Below are positions 9,336 to 17,965 of a DNA stretch of 47,709 nucleotides, piece by piece (positions within the stretch are counted from its first letter, which is position 1; every line of letters begins with the position of its first letter). Source of the DNA: Paraburkholderia sp. C35 (GTDB taxonomy: Bacteria; Pseudomonadota; Gammaproteobacteria; Burkholderiales; Burkholderiaceae). Position numbers and translations under genes: made by a program. The stretch covers positions 1 through 47,709 of the forward strand of contig NZ_QBUY01000066.1 of assembly GCF_003121405.1 (NCBI RefSeq). Direction: 5' to 3'. A model generated the notes under the pieces. That model was not told the DNA's origin. It did no database searches and saw nothing but the letters and a program-made list of their open reading frames with translations.

Positions 9336-10061
9336 ATGAAGAATCGCATCCGTATCGCCGCGCTGGCGCTGGCCGTCGCGACCCTCGGCCTCGGCTGTTC
9401 GGCACAGGCCGACCAGACCACCGACAAGCTCAAGTCCACCCTGCAGTCGCGTCTGAGCGAAGCGACGATCAAGAGCGTGTCGAAGTCGCCGATCGACGGG
9501 CTGTACGAGGTCAACCTCGGTTCGCAGATCGTCTACAGCGACGCAACGGGCGACCACCTGATTCTCGGCGACATGATCGACGCGAAAACGCGCAAGAACC
9601 TGACGGAAGCGCGCCTGTCCGAAACCAATCGCATCGATTTCGCGAGCCTGCCGTTCGCGAACGCTGTAAAAGTGGTGAAGGGCAACGGCAGCCGCAAGAT
9701 CGCCGTGTTCTCGGATCCGAACTGCCCGTACTGCAAGCAGCTGGAAACGACGCTGAAGTCGATGGATAACATCACCATCTACACGTTCCTGTATCCGGTG
9801 CTGTCGCCGGATTCGACGGTGAAGTCGAAGTCGATCTGGTGTTCCGCCGACCGCGCGAAGGCCTGGGAAGCATGGATGCAGGATCACCGCGCGCCGACGG
9901 CACCGGGCACCTGTGATACGGCCGCACTCGACAAGAACCTGGCGCTCGGCCAGTCGATGAACGTCAGCGGCACGCCTACCGTCTTCCTCGCCGATGGCCG
10001 CCGCCTGCCGGGCGCCGTGCCTGCGGACGAACTGGACAAGGCGCTGTCGTCGGTGCGCTGA
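9336..10061 (+). CDS. dsbC: Thiol:disulfide interchange protein DsbC
   Basis: Periplasmic disulfide isomerase of 241 residues. A signal peptide covers residues 1-26 (cleavage after AQA). The N-terminal dimerisation domain (SRLSEATIKSVSKSPIDGLYEV) precedes the thioredoxin fold with the active site CPYC at 130-133 and the cis-Pro segment SGTPTVF. The ATG follows AGGAG at normal spacing. An LGLGC string in the signal sequence resembles a lipobox, but the -3 position is not suitable. Confidence 0.92.
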   Translation: MKNRIRIAALALAVATLGLGCSAQADQTTDKLKSTLQSRLSEATIKSVSKSPIDGLYEVNLGSQIVYSDATGDHLILGDMIDAKTRKNLTEARLSETNRIDFASLPFANAVKVVKGNGSRKIAVFSDPNCPYCKQLETTLKSMDNITIYTFLYPVLSPDSTVKSKSIWCSADRAKAWEAWMQDHRAPTAPGTCDTAALDKNLALGQSMNVSGTPTVFLADGRRLPGAVPADELDKALSSVR

Positions 10062-10146
10062 TCCGTCCGCACTGGTTAAAGCGGTTTGAAAGGAGGCGCG
10101 TGGCGCCTCTTGTCTTTTCTTCACGAGTTTTCACACACAAGCGCCG

Positions 10147-11940
10147 ATGAAGCCGATTCGCTACACCATCGTACCGAAGCAACCCGCCGCCCATATTTTC
10201 TAAGTCACCGTGACTGTCGCCGAGCCTGATCCCGCAGGCCAGCGCTTCATGCTGCCCGTGTGGATTCCCGGCAGCTACATGATCCGCGAGTTCGCGCGCA
10301 ACATCGTCACGCTGCGCGCCTTCAACGACGCGGGCCGCAAGGTGCGGGTCGAAAAGACCGACAAGCACGCGTGGCAGGCAGCGCCCGTCAAGGGCGCGCT
10401 CACCTTGCGCTACGAGGTGTACGCGTGGGACATGTCGGTGCGCGCCGCGCATCTCGACGATACGACGGGCTTCTTCAACGGCACGAGCGTGTTTCTTTCG
10501 CCGCAGGGTTTCGAGGACGCAGCGTGCGTCGTCGATATTCAGAAGCCGGCCGGCCCGCAGTTCCGCGACTGGCGTGTCGCCACGGCGCTCACGGAAGGGC
10601 GCGGCACGAAGCGTTATGGCTTCGGTGAGTACACAGCGCAGAATTACGACGAACTGATCGACCATCCCGTTACGCTCGGCGAATTCGCGCTCGGCACCTT
10701 CAAGGCACATGGCGTGCCGCACGATATCGTGATCGCCGGGCGCGTGGTCGGACTCGATATGCCGAGGCTGTCAGCCGATTTGCAGCGCGTGTGCGAAGCG
10801 CAGATCGCGCTGTTCGAGCCGCGCACGAAGAAGGCGCCGATGGACCGCTACGTGTTCATGACGCAAGCTGTTTCGGATGGTTATGGCGGGCTGGAGCATC
10901 GCGCGTCGACGGCACTGATCTGCAACCGCTCGGATTTGCCCGTGGTGGGCCGTGACGAGACGACGGACGGCTATCGCACGTATCTTGGCCTCTGCAGCCA
11001 CGAATACTTCCACACCTGGAACGTGAAGCGGATCAAGCCGGCCGTGTTCGCGCCGTACGATCTCAAGCAGGAAAACTACACCACGCTACTGTGGCTGTTC
11101 GAGGGCTTCACGTCTTACTACGACGACCTGATGCTGGTGCGCAGCGGCCTGATCAAGGAAGCCGACTACTTCACGCTGCTTGGCAAGACGATCGGCGGCG
11201 TGCTGCGCGGCAGCGGACGCCTGAAGCAGACGGTCGCCGAAAGTTCGTTCGATACGTGGGTCAAGTACTACCGTCAGGACGAGAACGCACCGAACGCGAT
11301 CGTCAGCTACTACACGAAGGGCTCGCTGGTGGCGCTCGCGTTTGACCTCACGATCCGCGCGCAGACACAGAACCGCAAATCGCTCGACGACGTGATGCGT
11401 CTGCTGTGGCAGCGCTACGGACGCGATTTCTACAAGGGCAAGAGCCAGGGCATCGCGGAAGACGAAGTCGAGGCGCTGTTTGCCGAAGCCACGGGCGCGG
11501 ATCTGTCGGAGATTTTCGCGGAAGGCGTGCGCGGCACGCGCGATCTGCCGCTCGATACGATGCTGGCGTCGTTCGGTGTGACGCTCGAGCCTGAGCTCGA
11601 TCCGAAGGGCAAGCCGTCGCTCGGCGCGCGCGTGCGCGGCGGCGCGGACTGCACGCTGGCGGCGGTGCACGACAACAGCGCTGCGCAGAAGGCAGGACTC
11701 TCGGCGGGCGACGTGCTGATCGCCGTCGACGGCCTGCGCGTCACGGGTTCGAATCTCGACGCGCTGCTGTCGCGCTACCAGCCCGGCGCGAAGGTCGAAG
11801 TGCACGCGTTCCGGCGCGACGAACTGCGTGTCGCGCAGGTCAAGCTGGACGGCCCGGAAGTCTCGCGCTACAAACTCACGCCCAATGACAAGCGGGCGTC
11901 CGCCGTAACGGCGCGCAAGCGCTGGCTCGGCAGCAAATAA
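10147..11940 (+). pseudogene. M61 glycyl aminopeptidase-type PDZ protease with nonsense codon 19
   Basis: Zinc metallopeptidase of family M61 with a C-terminal PDZ domain. The zinc motif HEYFH and downstream residues (NVKRIKP) are intact, and a PDZ domain with AGLSAGDVLIAVDGLRV sits near the C-terminus. The family start MKPIRYTIVPK begins at 10147, but codon 19 is TAA (10201-10203) where relatives have Glu (HLFEV). One G-to-T change explains it. Translation might restart at GTG 10210 and give a 576-residue protein lacking the first beta strands. No other damage is seen, so the mutation is recent, a restart is used, or this is a base-call error. Confidence 0.7.
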
Positions 11941-12119
11941 GTTGGTCATGAATCGTCGATCAAAGCGCCTGCGCCGCGATCCGTACGATAAAAGCGCGGC
12001 AGTGGATTGTTCTACCGTTGCAACAATCCTTCGCTGCCGCGCTACTTTTTCCCGGTCGGGTAAAAAAACACAATGGCTCCATTCGCGCAACACAGCGCGC
12101 CCCTCACTGGAGTCACAGA

Positions 12120-12716
12120 ATGACCACGATCCTGCAAATCAACTCGTCGGCTCGCTCGCAAGGCGCTCAATCGACGCTGCTGGCCAACGAACTGACGGCA
12201 AAGCTGCAACAATCGAATCCGGGCGCGCAAGTCGTTGTCCGCAACCTGCACGAAGACGCGCTGCCGCACCTCGACGACGCGATTCTCGGCGCATTCTTCA
12301 CGCCGGCTGAACAACGTACGGCTGAACAGCAAGCCATCGCAGCACGCAGCGAAGCGCTGATCGCCGAACTGCAAGCCGCCGACTTCGTCGTGATCGGCGC
12401 GCCGCTGTACAACTTCGGCATCTCGTCGCAACTGAAGACGTACTTCGACTTCATCGCACGCGCTGGCATCACGTTCAAGTACGGCGCAAACGGCCCCGAA
12501 GGTCTGGTGAAGGGCAAGAAGGTGTTCGTGGTGTCGGCACGCGGCGGCGTCTACCTCGGCACGCCGGGCGACTCGCAGACGCCTTACCTGAAGACGTTCC
12601 TCGGCTTCCTCGGCATGACCGACGTGAACTTCATCTACGCTGAAGGCCTGAACATGGGCCCGGACGCAGCAAGCGCGGCACTGGCCGGTGCGCGCGAAGC
12701 GATCGCCGCAGCGTAA
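12120..12716 (+). CDS. azoR: FMN-dependent NADH:quinone oxidoreductase / azoreductase
   Basis: A 198-residue flavodoxin-like enzyme that transfers two electrons from NADH to quinones or azo compounds. The N-terminal FMN phosphate loop (NSSARSQGAQST), the PLYNFGISSQLKTYFDFIARAG segment and the SARGGVY loop are typical. The ATG at 12120 follows a GGAG site. It is followed by a strong terminator at 12773-12808. Confidence 0.92.
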   Translation: MTTILQINSSARSQGAQSTLLANELTAKLQQSNPGAQVVVRNLHEDALPHLDDAILGAFFTPAEQRTAEQQAIAARSEALIAELQAADFVVIGAPLYNFGISSQLKTYFDFIARAGITFKYGANGPEGLVKGKKVFVVSARGGVYLGTPGDSQTPYLKTFLGFLGMTDVNFIYAEGLNMGPDAASAALAGAREAIAAA

Positions 12717-12772
12717 GCGATTCAAGGTTCGTCAGCGCGATGCAGCTATCGGCTGCGTCGTGCGGACAAACG

Positions 12773-12808
12773 AAAAAACGCCACGGAACACAATTCCGTG
12801 GCGTTTTT
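12773..12808. terminator. Bidirectional intrinsic terminator between azoR and ung
   Basis: A perfect stem (ACGCCACGGAA / TTCCGTGGCGT, loop CACAA) is bordered by A6 on the left and T5 on the right, so it can stop transcripts from both convergent genes. Confidence 0.92.
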
Positions 12809-12862
12809 GCTTTTGGCTTTTTGCCTGGCGGCGTGTGTCGACGCGCGACTGCGTGATGCCGC

Positions 12863-13669
12863 TCAGGCGAACACTTCACCCGTTTCAGGCAAACGCCAGT
12901 CGATGGCCGGACGGCCGTGCTTGTCGAGGAATTCGTTGGCGAGCGCGAAATGTCCGCAGCCGAGAAACCCGCGATGCGCGGACAGCGGCGAAGGATGCGG
13001 CGCTTCCAGCACGTAATGCGACTTGCCTTCGAGCAGCGCGCGTTTGGCCTGCGCGTGCGCGCCCCACAGCATGAAAACGAGGCCGTCGTGACGCTTGGCG
13101 AGTTCGTGGATCAGCGTGTCGGTGCATTTTTCCCAGCCGCGTTTTGCGTGGCTCGCGGCGTGATCGCGTTCGACCGTCAGCACCGTATTGAGCAGCAGCA
13201 CGCCCTGGCGCGCCCACGCATCGAGGCAGCCGTGTTGCGGCGCTTCATGGCCCAAGCTCGCGGCGATTTCCTTGAAGATATTGCGCAGCGACGGCGGCGG
13301 GCGGACAGAAGGCGGTACCGAAAACGCCAGACCGTGCGCCTGCGGCGTCCCGCGGTCTTCGCCGTGATACGGGTCCTGGCCAAGAATCACGACCTTCACG
13401 TCGTCGGGACTCGTGAGCCGCAGCGCGCGGAAGACATCGGCGGGATAGACGGTTTTGCCTGCCGCGCGCTCGCCATCGACGAAACGGCACAACGGCGCAT
13501 AGGCGTCGCTATCGGTGAACGGTTTCAGATGCGTGCGCCATGCGGACGGCAGCGCGTCGAATTGCGATTCGAGCGTCTGGAAGCTGGCGGCGGCAGAGGG
13601 CGCGGCTTGCTCGTCTGCGAAGAGCGAAGTTTGCGTCGGCGGAGTCTGGGAGCGTTTTGCGGAATTCAT
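12863..13669 (-). CDS. ung: Uracil-DNA glycosylase, family 1
   Basis: Removes uracil from DNA. The water-activating loop GQDPYHG, the PPSLRNIFKEI segment, LLLNTVLTV, and the HPSPLSAHRGF minor-groove loop are all present in order. At 268 residues it has a longer, low-complexity N-terminus (TPPTQTSLFADEQAAPSAAA) than E. coli Ung, as is common in Burkholderia. It converges with azoR. Confidence 0.95.
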   Translation of the reverse strand: MNSAKRSQTPPTQTSLFADEQAAPSAAASFQTLESQFDALPSAWRTHLKPFTDSDAYAPLCRFVDGERAAGKTVYPADVFRALRLTSPDDVKVVILGQDPYHGEDRGTPQAHGLAFSVPPSVRPPPSLRNIFKEIAASLGHEAPQHGCLDAWARQGVLLLNTVLTVERDHAASHAKRGWEKCTDTLIHELAKRHDGLVFMLWGAHAQAKRALLEGKSHYVLEAPHPSPLSAHRGFLGCGHFALANEFLDKHGRPAIDWRLPETGEVFA

Positions 13670-13794
13670 GGCGGGCTAGTGTGGCAGCAAACGCGGGCGC
13701 GCTCAAGGTTCGGAGCGGTTGTGTTCGCTATTTGCTGCCTTTGTCGCTTGCCGCGCGCTGCTCTCGCGCAAGCGACGTCTGCGCTGCGCCGTGA

Positions 13795-14421
13795 TTACAT
13801 TTCACGCAGCCGATAACCGCGTTGCGCCTTGCTCACATCGTCGGGACGCAAGCCTTGCACGGCTTGCGCCAGTTCCGCCGACAACGTGTGCAATGCCCCT
13901 GCGTCGCCATGCTTCAATTCCAGTTCGACTTCGCAGATCGGCGCATGGCGCGTTTCGCCGTTCACTTCCGCGAGGATTTCGCCCTGGTCGATTGCGGCTT
14001 CGATGTCCGTGCCGTCAATCGTTACATGCCAGATCGTGCGCGAAAAATTCGTGCTGAAAAGCGGAATCAGTTCGTCACGCGCGCTGCTGAGTGCCGCTTT
14101 CGACGGTGCGTCGTCGCATGCTTCGAGCAGTGCGTCGATTTCGAGCGCGTTGCCTTTGACGGGCATTTCCCACTCGTGCCGGCTATGCAAGCCGCCGCTC
14201 GACGTGCCGACGGTCTTGTACGTCTGCAGCCAGCCATCCGGCGTGCGGCGCACGCGCACCGCGCTTTTGGCGCGCGCGAGCGTCAGCGACGGCGTATCGT
14301 AGTAGCTGTTTTCCAGCGTGATCGTGCGGCCCGCGCCGCCCGTGCGCTGGATGAACCATTGCGTTGCTGCACCGACCTGATCGGGCGGCAACGCCAGCTT
14401 GATTTCCTGCTCCATGCCCAT
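13795..14421 (-). CDS. CYTH-domain protein (triphosphatase/adenylate cyclase fold)
   Basis: A 208-residue protein with the CYTH tunnel-fold hallmark near the N-terminus (MEQEIKLAL, an ExExK pattern) and conserved charged strands (SYYDTP, VRVRRTPDG, CEVELELKHG). Such proteins hydrolyse inorganic triphosphate or other triphosphates. It has only the CYTH part and lacks the CHAD domain found in longer relatives. It lies 30 bases downstream of trpC on the same strand and may be read with the trp operon. The start could also be the Met at codon 3. Confidence 0.85.
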   Translation of the reverse strand: MGMEQEIKLALPPDQVGAATQWFIQRTGGAGRTITLENSYYDTPSLTLARAKSAVRVRRTPDGWLQTYKTVGTSSGGLHSRHEWEMPVKGNALEIDALLEACDDAPSKAALSSARDELIPLFSTNFSRTIWHVTIDGTDIEAAIDQGEILAEVNGETRHAPICEVELELKHGDAGALHTLSAELAQAVQGLRPDDVSKAQRGYRLREM

Positions 14422-14451
14422 CGTGCGGCTCGCTTTCTGAAGTCGAAAGAA

Positions 14452-15237
14452 TCAGAAGAACATGCGCGCGAGTTCAGCGCCCGGCTCTTCCGCACGCATG
14501 AACGCTTCGCCGACGAGGAACGAGTTCACGTCCATCGCACGCAGTCGCTCGACGTCGCTGCGCGACAGAATGCCCGATTCCGTCACGACGATGCGGTCGT
14601 CCGGCATCATGTCCAGCAGGCCGAGCGTTGTGTCGATCGACGTTTCGAACGTACGCAGATTGCGATTGTTCACGCCCATCAGCGGTGTTTTCAGCGTCAG
14701 CGCTTCGACCAGTTCGTCCTTGTCGTGCACTTCGACCAGCACCGCGAGACCCAGCGAATGCGCGTACGCTTCGAGATCCTGCATCTGCGAGGTTTCGAGC
14801 GCGGCGACGATCAGCAGGATCGCGTCGGCGCCCATCGCGCGCGCTTCCAGAATCTGATACGGATCGACGATGAAATCCTTGCGCAGCACGGGCAGTTCGC
14901 AGGCGGCGCGCGCTTCCTCCAGATACGCCGCGCTGCCCTGGAAGAACTGCACGTCGGTCAGCACGGACAGACACGCCGCGCCGTGTTTCGCGTAAGAACG
15001 CGCGATGTCCGCAGGCACGAAGTGGTCGCGCAGCACGCCTTTCGACGGGCTGGCTTTCTTGACTTCGGCGATCACAGCGGCGAGACCCGCTTCATGTTTC
15101 GCGCGAATCGCGCCGACGAAATCGCGCAGATCACGCGTCGATGCCTGCAGACGCAGTTCTTGGAGCGGCGCGCTTTGCTGCGCGGCGCGCACTTCTTCGC
15201 GCTTGACGCCGATGATGCGGTCGAGAATATCGCTCAT
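14452..15237 (-). CDS. trpC: Indole-3-glycerol-phosphate synthase
   Basis: Fourth step of tryptophan synthesis from anthranilate: ring closure of CdRP. The 261-residue TIM barrel shows the family start (MSDILDRIIGVKREEV), the AEVKKASPSKG phosphate/substrate loop, LRKDFIVDPYQI, GVNNRNLRTFET and the C-terminal ESGI and GEAFMRA motifs. It starts 10 bases after trpD stops. It is separate from trpF, as in other Burkholderia. Confidence 0.96.
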   Translation of the reverse strand: MSDILDRIIGVKREEVRAAQQSAPLQELRLQASTRDLRDFVGAIRAKHEAGLAAVIAEVKKASPSKGVLRDHFVPADIARSYAKHGAACLSVLTDVQFFQGSAAYLEEARAACELPVLRKDFIVDPYQILEARAMGADAILLIVAALETSQMQDLEAYAHSLGLAVLVEVHDKDELVEALTLKTPLMGVNNRNLRTFETSIDTTLGLLDMMPDDRIVVTESGILSRSDVERLRAMDVNSFLVGEAFMRAEEPGAELARMFF

Positions 15238-15247
15238 TTGAATCCCG

Positions 15248-16276
15248 TTATTTCTTGAATTGCTGCGTGAAGCGGACGAGGTCGTCGACCTTCGCACGCG
15301 CCTTGCCGCTGGCGATGGCTTCGCGCGCCAGCTCAATGCCGCTCGCGATCGAATCCACCACGTCCGCTGCGTACAATGCCGTGCCCGCGTTCAGCGTGAC
15401 GATTTCGCGCGCGACGCCCGGCTTGTTGTCGAGCGCTTCGAGCAGCAGCACTTTCGATTCCGTCGCGTCCGCCACTTTCAGCGTACGGTTCGACACCATC
15501 TGCATGCCGAAGTCCTCGGGGTGAATCTCGTACTCGCGCACCTGGCCGTCGCGCAGTTCGCCGACCTGCGTGGCCGCGCCGAGCGACACTTCATCCATGC
15601 CGTCCCTACCATACACGACCAGCACGTGCTTCGCGCCGAGACGCTGCATCACGCGAACCTGAATGCCGACGAGATCCGGGTGGAACACGCCCTGCAACTG
15701 GTTCGGCGCGCCGGCAGGATTGGTCAGCGGCCCGAGAATATTGAAGATGGTCCGCACGCCGAGTTCGCGGCGCACGGGCGCGATGTTCTTCATCGCCGGG
15801 TGATGGTTCGGCGCGAACATGAAACCCATGCCCGTTTCGGCGATCGATGCCGCCACCTGTTCCGGCTGCAAATCGATATTCACGCCGAGCGCTTCGAGCA
15901 CATCCGCGCTGCCCGACTTGCTCGACACACCGCGATTGCCGTGCTTCGCGACCTTCGCGCCGGCCGCGGCCGTCACGAACATCGTTGCCGTCGAGATATT
16001 GAACGTGTGTGAACCGTCGCCGCCCGTGCCGACGATATCGACGAAGTTCGAGTTGTCCTGCACCTCGACGTGACGTGCGAACTCGCGCATCACCGTGGCG
16101 GCCGCGGTGATTTCGCCGATGGTCTCTTTTTTGACGCGCAGACCGGTAATGATCGCCGCTGCCATCACGGGCGACATGTCGCCGCGCATGATCAGGCGCA
16201 TCAGGTGCAGCATTTCGTCGTGGAAAATCTCGCGATGCTCGATCGTGCGTTGCAGCGCTTCTTGCGGCGTAATCAT
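15248..16276 (-). CDS. trpD: Anthranilate phosphoribosyltransferase
   Basis: Transfers phosphoribosyl from PRPP to anthranilate. The 342-residue protein has the PRPP-binding DIVGTGGDGSHTFNIST, the KHGNRGVSSKSGSADVLEALG segment and the FNILGPLTNPA motif. ATG 16276 follows GGAG at good spacing; a GTG two codons earlier lacks it. It lies 15 bases after trpG. Confidence 0.96.
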   Translation of the reverse strand: MITPQEALQRTIEHREIFHDEMLHLMRLIMRGDMSPVMAAAIITGLRVKKETIGEITAAATVMREFARHVEVQDNSNFVDIVGTGGDGSHTFNISTATMFVTAAAGAKVAKHGNRGVSSKSGSADVLEALGVNIDLQPEQVAASIAETGMGFMFAPNHHPAMKNIAPVRRELGVRTIFNILGPLTNPAGAPNQLQGVFHPDLVGIQVRVMQRLGAKHVLVVYGRDGMDEVSLGAATQVGELRDGQVREYEIHPEDFGMQMVSNRTLKVADATESKVLLLEALDNKPGVAREIVTLNAGTALYAADVVDSIASGIELAREAIASGKARAKVDDLVRFTQQFKK

Positions 16277-16291
16277 GGTCACGTCTCCTTG

Positions 16292-16879
16292 TTATGCGCT
16301 GCGTGCGGCAGCCTTCGACTGCTTCACGAAGTTTTCGAGCAACGCGTGGCCATGTTCCGACAGGATCGATTCCGGATGGAACTGCACGCCTTCCACGGGC
16401 AGTGTCTTGTGGCGCACGCCCATGATCTCGCCGTCGTCGGTCCATGCGGACACTTCGAGGCAATCGGGCAGCGACTCACGTTCGATGGCGAGCGAGTGAT
16501 AGCGGGTGACGGTGAAATGCTTCGGCAGGTCGGCGAACACGCCTTTGCAGTCGGTTTCGATCTGGCTCACCTTGCCGTGCATGATGGTCTGCGCGCGCAC
16601 CACTCGGCCGCCGAACGCTTCGCCGATTGCCTGATGGCCGAGGCAGACGCCGAGAATCGGATACTTGCCGGAAAACTCGCGCAGCACGTCGAGCGTGATG
16701 CCCGCATGTTGCGGATTGCTCGGTCCCGGCGACAGACAGATGCGCTCGGGGTTGAGCTTCGCGATGTCGTCGAGGGTGATTTCGTCGTTGCGATAGGTCC
16801 GCACGTCTTCGCCGAGTTCGCCGAAGTACTGGACCAGGTTATAGGTGAACGAGTCGTAGTTGTCGATCATCAGCAGCAT
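16292..16879 (-). CDS. trpG: Anthranilate synthase component II (glutamine amidotransferase)
   Basis: Supplies ammonia to TrpE from glutamine. The 195-residue class I amidotransferase begins MLLMIDNYDSFTYNLVQYF, and has the oxyanion motif LSPGPSNP, the nucleophile loop GVCLGHQAI and the catalytic GVQFHPES. The gene is complete, but its first six codons coincide with the left attachment repeat of the integrated element. Everything upstream of the ATG, including the AGGAGG ribosome-binding site, belongs to the element. In the uninterrupted operon it would start 14 bases after trpE. It is now about 18 kb from trpE and its leader. Confidence 0.96.
   Translation of the reverse strand: MLLMIDNYDSFTYNLVQYFGELGEDVRTYRNDEITLDDIAKLNPERICLSPGPSNPQHAGITLDVLREFSGKYPILGVCLGHQAIGEAFGGRVVRAQTIMHGKVSQIETDCKGVFADLPKHFTVTRYHSLAIERESLPDCLEVSAWTDDGEIMGVRHKTLPVEGVQFHPESILSEHGHALLENFVKQSKAAARSA
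16863..16879. other. attL: left 17-bp attachment repeat in trpG
   Basis: TCGATCATCAGCAGCAT, identical to 35208-35224. On the minus strand it is the trpG start codon and the next codons (ATG CTG CTG ATG ATC GA). With one mismatch the identity extends to 20 bp (TTGTCG against TTTTCG). Confidence 0.9.
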
Positions 16880-16884
16880 TTTTG

Positions 16885-16890
16885 CCTCCT
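16885..16890 (-). promoter_or_regulatory. Element-supplied ribosome-binding site of trpG
   Basis: On the minus strand AGGAGG stands 5 bases before the trpG ATG. It lies outside the attachment repeat, so it is element DNA. The native site, GGAG 7 bases before the ATG, is now at 35232-35235 in front of the stub. Confidence 0.85.
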
Positions 16891-16917
16891 AAGCCTTGAA
16901 AAATAGGGTAGAGCGGG

Positions 16918-16962
16918 TTTTTTCCACCGCCATCAGGGCCGTTTTTCCACCGTTTTTCCACC
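16918..16962 (-). repeat. Left-end 11-bp integrase arm-type repeats
   Basis: TTTTTTCCACC (16918-16928), GTTTTTCCACC (16941-16951) and GTTTTTCCACC (16952-16962), the last two in direct tandem. Related 11-mers occur in tandem at the right end (35077-35109). Related GGGGGAAA strings in the opposite direction follow at 17014-17060. Confidence 0.7.
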
Positions 16963-17411
16963 AAAAGCCGGGAAGGCCCGCCAGCAAAGGCCAAAACAGG
17001 CTACGCCACAGCCGGGGGAAAAGGGGCTGTGCATGCTCATGGGGGAAACCGTGGGGGAAAGACGGGGACGCGCAAGCGCCCGGTTAGACGATCAACGCCA
17101 ACCGTGGAGGATCAGACCGAAGGGGAAATGTGCTGTGAGTCGCATGGCCCGATCATATCGTAAACCGCTGGCCGGGGGCGCTGGCTCTTGCTGGCGCAGT
17201 CGTTTGCAAATGCACTAAGGCCGGTATATGGCAAAACAATATTCAACCGGTTTTATATAAGCCCGCCGATATAGAGGGGTTTTTGGGTCGAAATATGCCG
17301 TTTTTTATGCAAGTGCGTTTTTCGACTGATTTTGCGCGTTTGTCAAACAGGTCTATTCTGTAATCGCGCTGGCCTGATACACCAGCGCACCTTTGCTGAT
17401 TTAGTTTATTC
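16963..17411. other. Left-end noncoding region of the element
   Basis: No gene is seen apart from an 11-codon frame at 17228-17260 behind the first dispersed repeat. The region holds three GGGGGAAA strings, an 8-bp palindrome AACCGGTT (17246-17253), the 16-mer ATGCAAGTGCGTTTTT (17307-17322, repeated at 30759), and a hairpin GCGCTGG/CCAGCGC (17366-17372 with 17382-17388). I see no strong leftward promoter for trpG; TATGAT on the minus strand near 17155 is the best -10 candidate but lacks a -35. Confidence 0.5.
17204..17220 (+). repeat. Dispersed 17-bp repeat, copy 1
   Basis: TTGCAAATGCACTAAGG, exact consensus. It borders the left-end region and the structured array. Confidence 0.9.
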
Positions 17412-17436
17412 GCCCCTCTCAGTAGGGGCAATTTTT
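17412..17436 (+). terminator. Intrinsic terminator, rightward
   Basis: GCCCCT-CTCAGT-AGGGGC followed by AATTTTTT on the plus strand. It would stop transcription entering from the left end, for example across the joined ends of an excised circle. Confidence 0.75.
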
Positions 17437-17511
17437 TATCAGGTGCGATTTTTGAGACGGCAGTAAGATTTTGTTTGTCGGACGGCAAACCGACAGATTC
17501 CAACCGAACAG

Positions 17512-17819
17512 AACCCGCATTAAAGTGTTTCAGAGGGGCATGTACAGGCTTAAACCTTGGTTGGGGGTTTGGGCTTGTGGCTATGCCAGCCTGCCCCTCT
17601 AAAGTACTTTATGCGGGTTTTTGCTTTGTAGAGCATTTGATTGGGGGCGTTGAGTCTGTCTTTCGAGGGGACGGATTCACTAGGTTTAACACTGGCCCGC
17701 CCCCACTCAAGTGCTTTAGGTAGTGAGGCGTTTTAGAGGGAATGACAGCGATTCGGTTTTTACCTTTGGAAATCGAATCGTGGACCTAACACAGCCGGTC
17801 ATTCCCTCTAAGGCGCTTT
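17512..17819 (+). ncRNA. Array of three tandem structured units upstream of the rep-like gene
   Basis: Unit 1 spans 17512-17619, unit 2 17629-17718, unit 3 17726-17819. Each has an outer stem of about 19-28 pairs, an inner hairpin of 9-13 pairs with a 6-9-base loop, and a 15-18-base unpaired bulge on the 3' side containing a TAACAC/GCC-like string. Stem sequences differ between units but pairing is kept. Stems rely on G-U pairs that hold only on the plus strand, where about fifteen occur; on the minus strand they would be A-C mismatches. I infer a plus-strand RNA or structured leader. Function unknown; a replication-origin structure is the alternative. Confidence 0.6.
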
Positions 17820-17840
17820 GAGAAAGTTATTCGGTAAAGA

Positions 17841-17881
17841 AAAAAGCCACCGAATCCAAGTGAGATAGATTCGAGTGGCTT
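17841..17881 (-). terminator. Leftward intrinsic terminator before the rep-like gene
   Basis: AAGCCAC-CGAATC pairs with GATTCG-A-GTGGCTT; on the minus strand the stem is followed by a T-rich run (TTTTTT). A second hairpin GTGGCT/AGCCAC (17896-17901 with 17909-17914) shares the same arm sequence, so alternative pairing is possible. A leftward transcript starting in the 5' part of the rep-like gene would end here, the arrangement of an antisense regulator of replication. Confidence 0.6.
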
Positions 17882-17965
17882 AAAAATAAAAGCTCGTGGC
17901 TTGATTATAGCCACTAAACACAGACGAAGGCAAAGTATTTTTAACCTTGGTCGCAGGTGGCAAAA

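Noticed and set aside
13822..15258. Long plus-strand open frame of 478 codons over ygiF-like and trpC genes
   Set aside because: It is antisense to well-conserved genes, rich in Arg/His/Gln, and a shadow of GC-biased codons. The same applies to plus-strand frames at 35611-36957 and 6366-7541.
17204..17232. Dispersed repeat as a promoter with TTGCAA as -35 box
   Set aside because: No consistent -10 box follows the copies at 17 bases.
17512..17819. Repeat array as a CRISPR or integron attC cluster
   Set aside because: Units are not identical repeats with unique spacers, no cas or integron integrase gene is near, and the attC core sites are missing.
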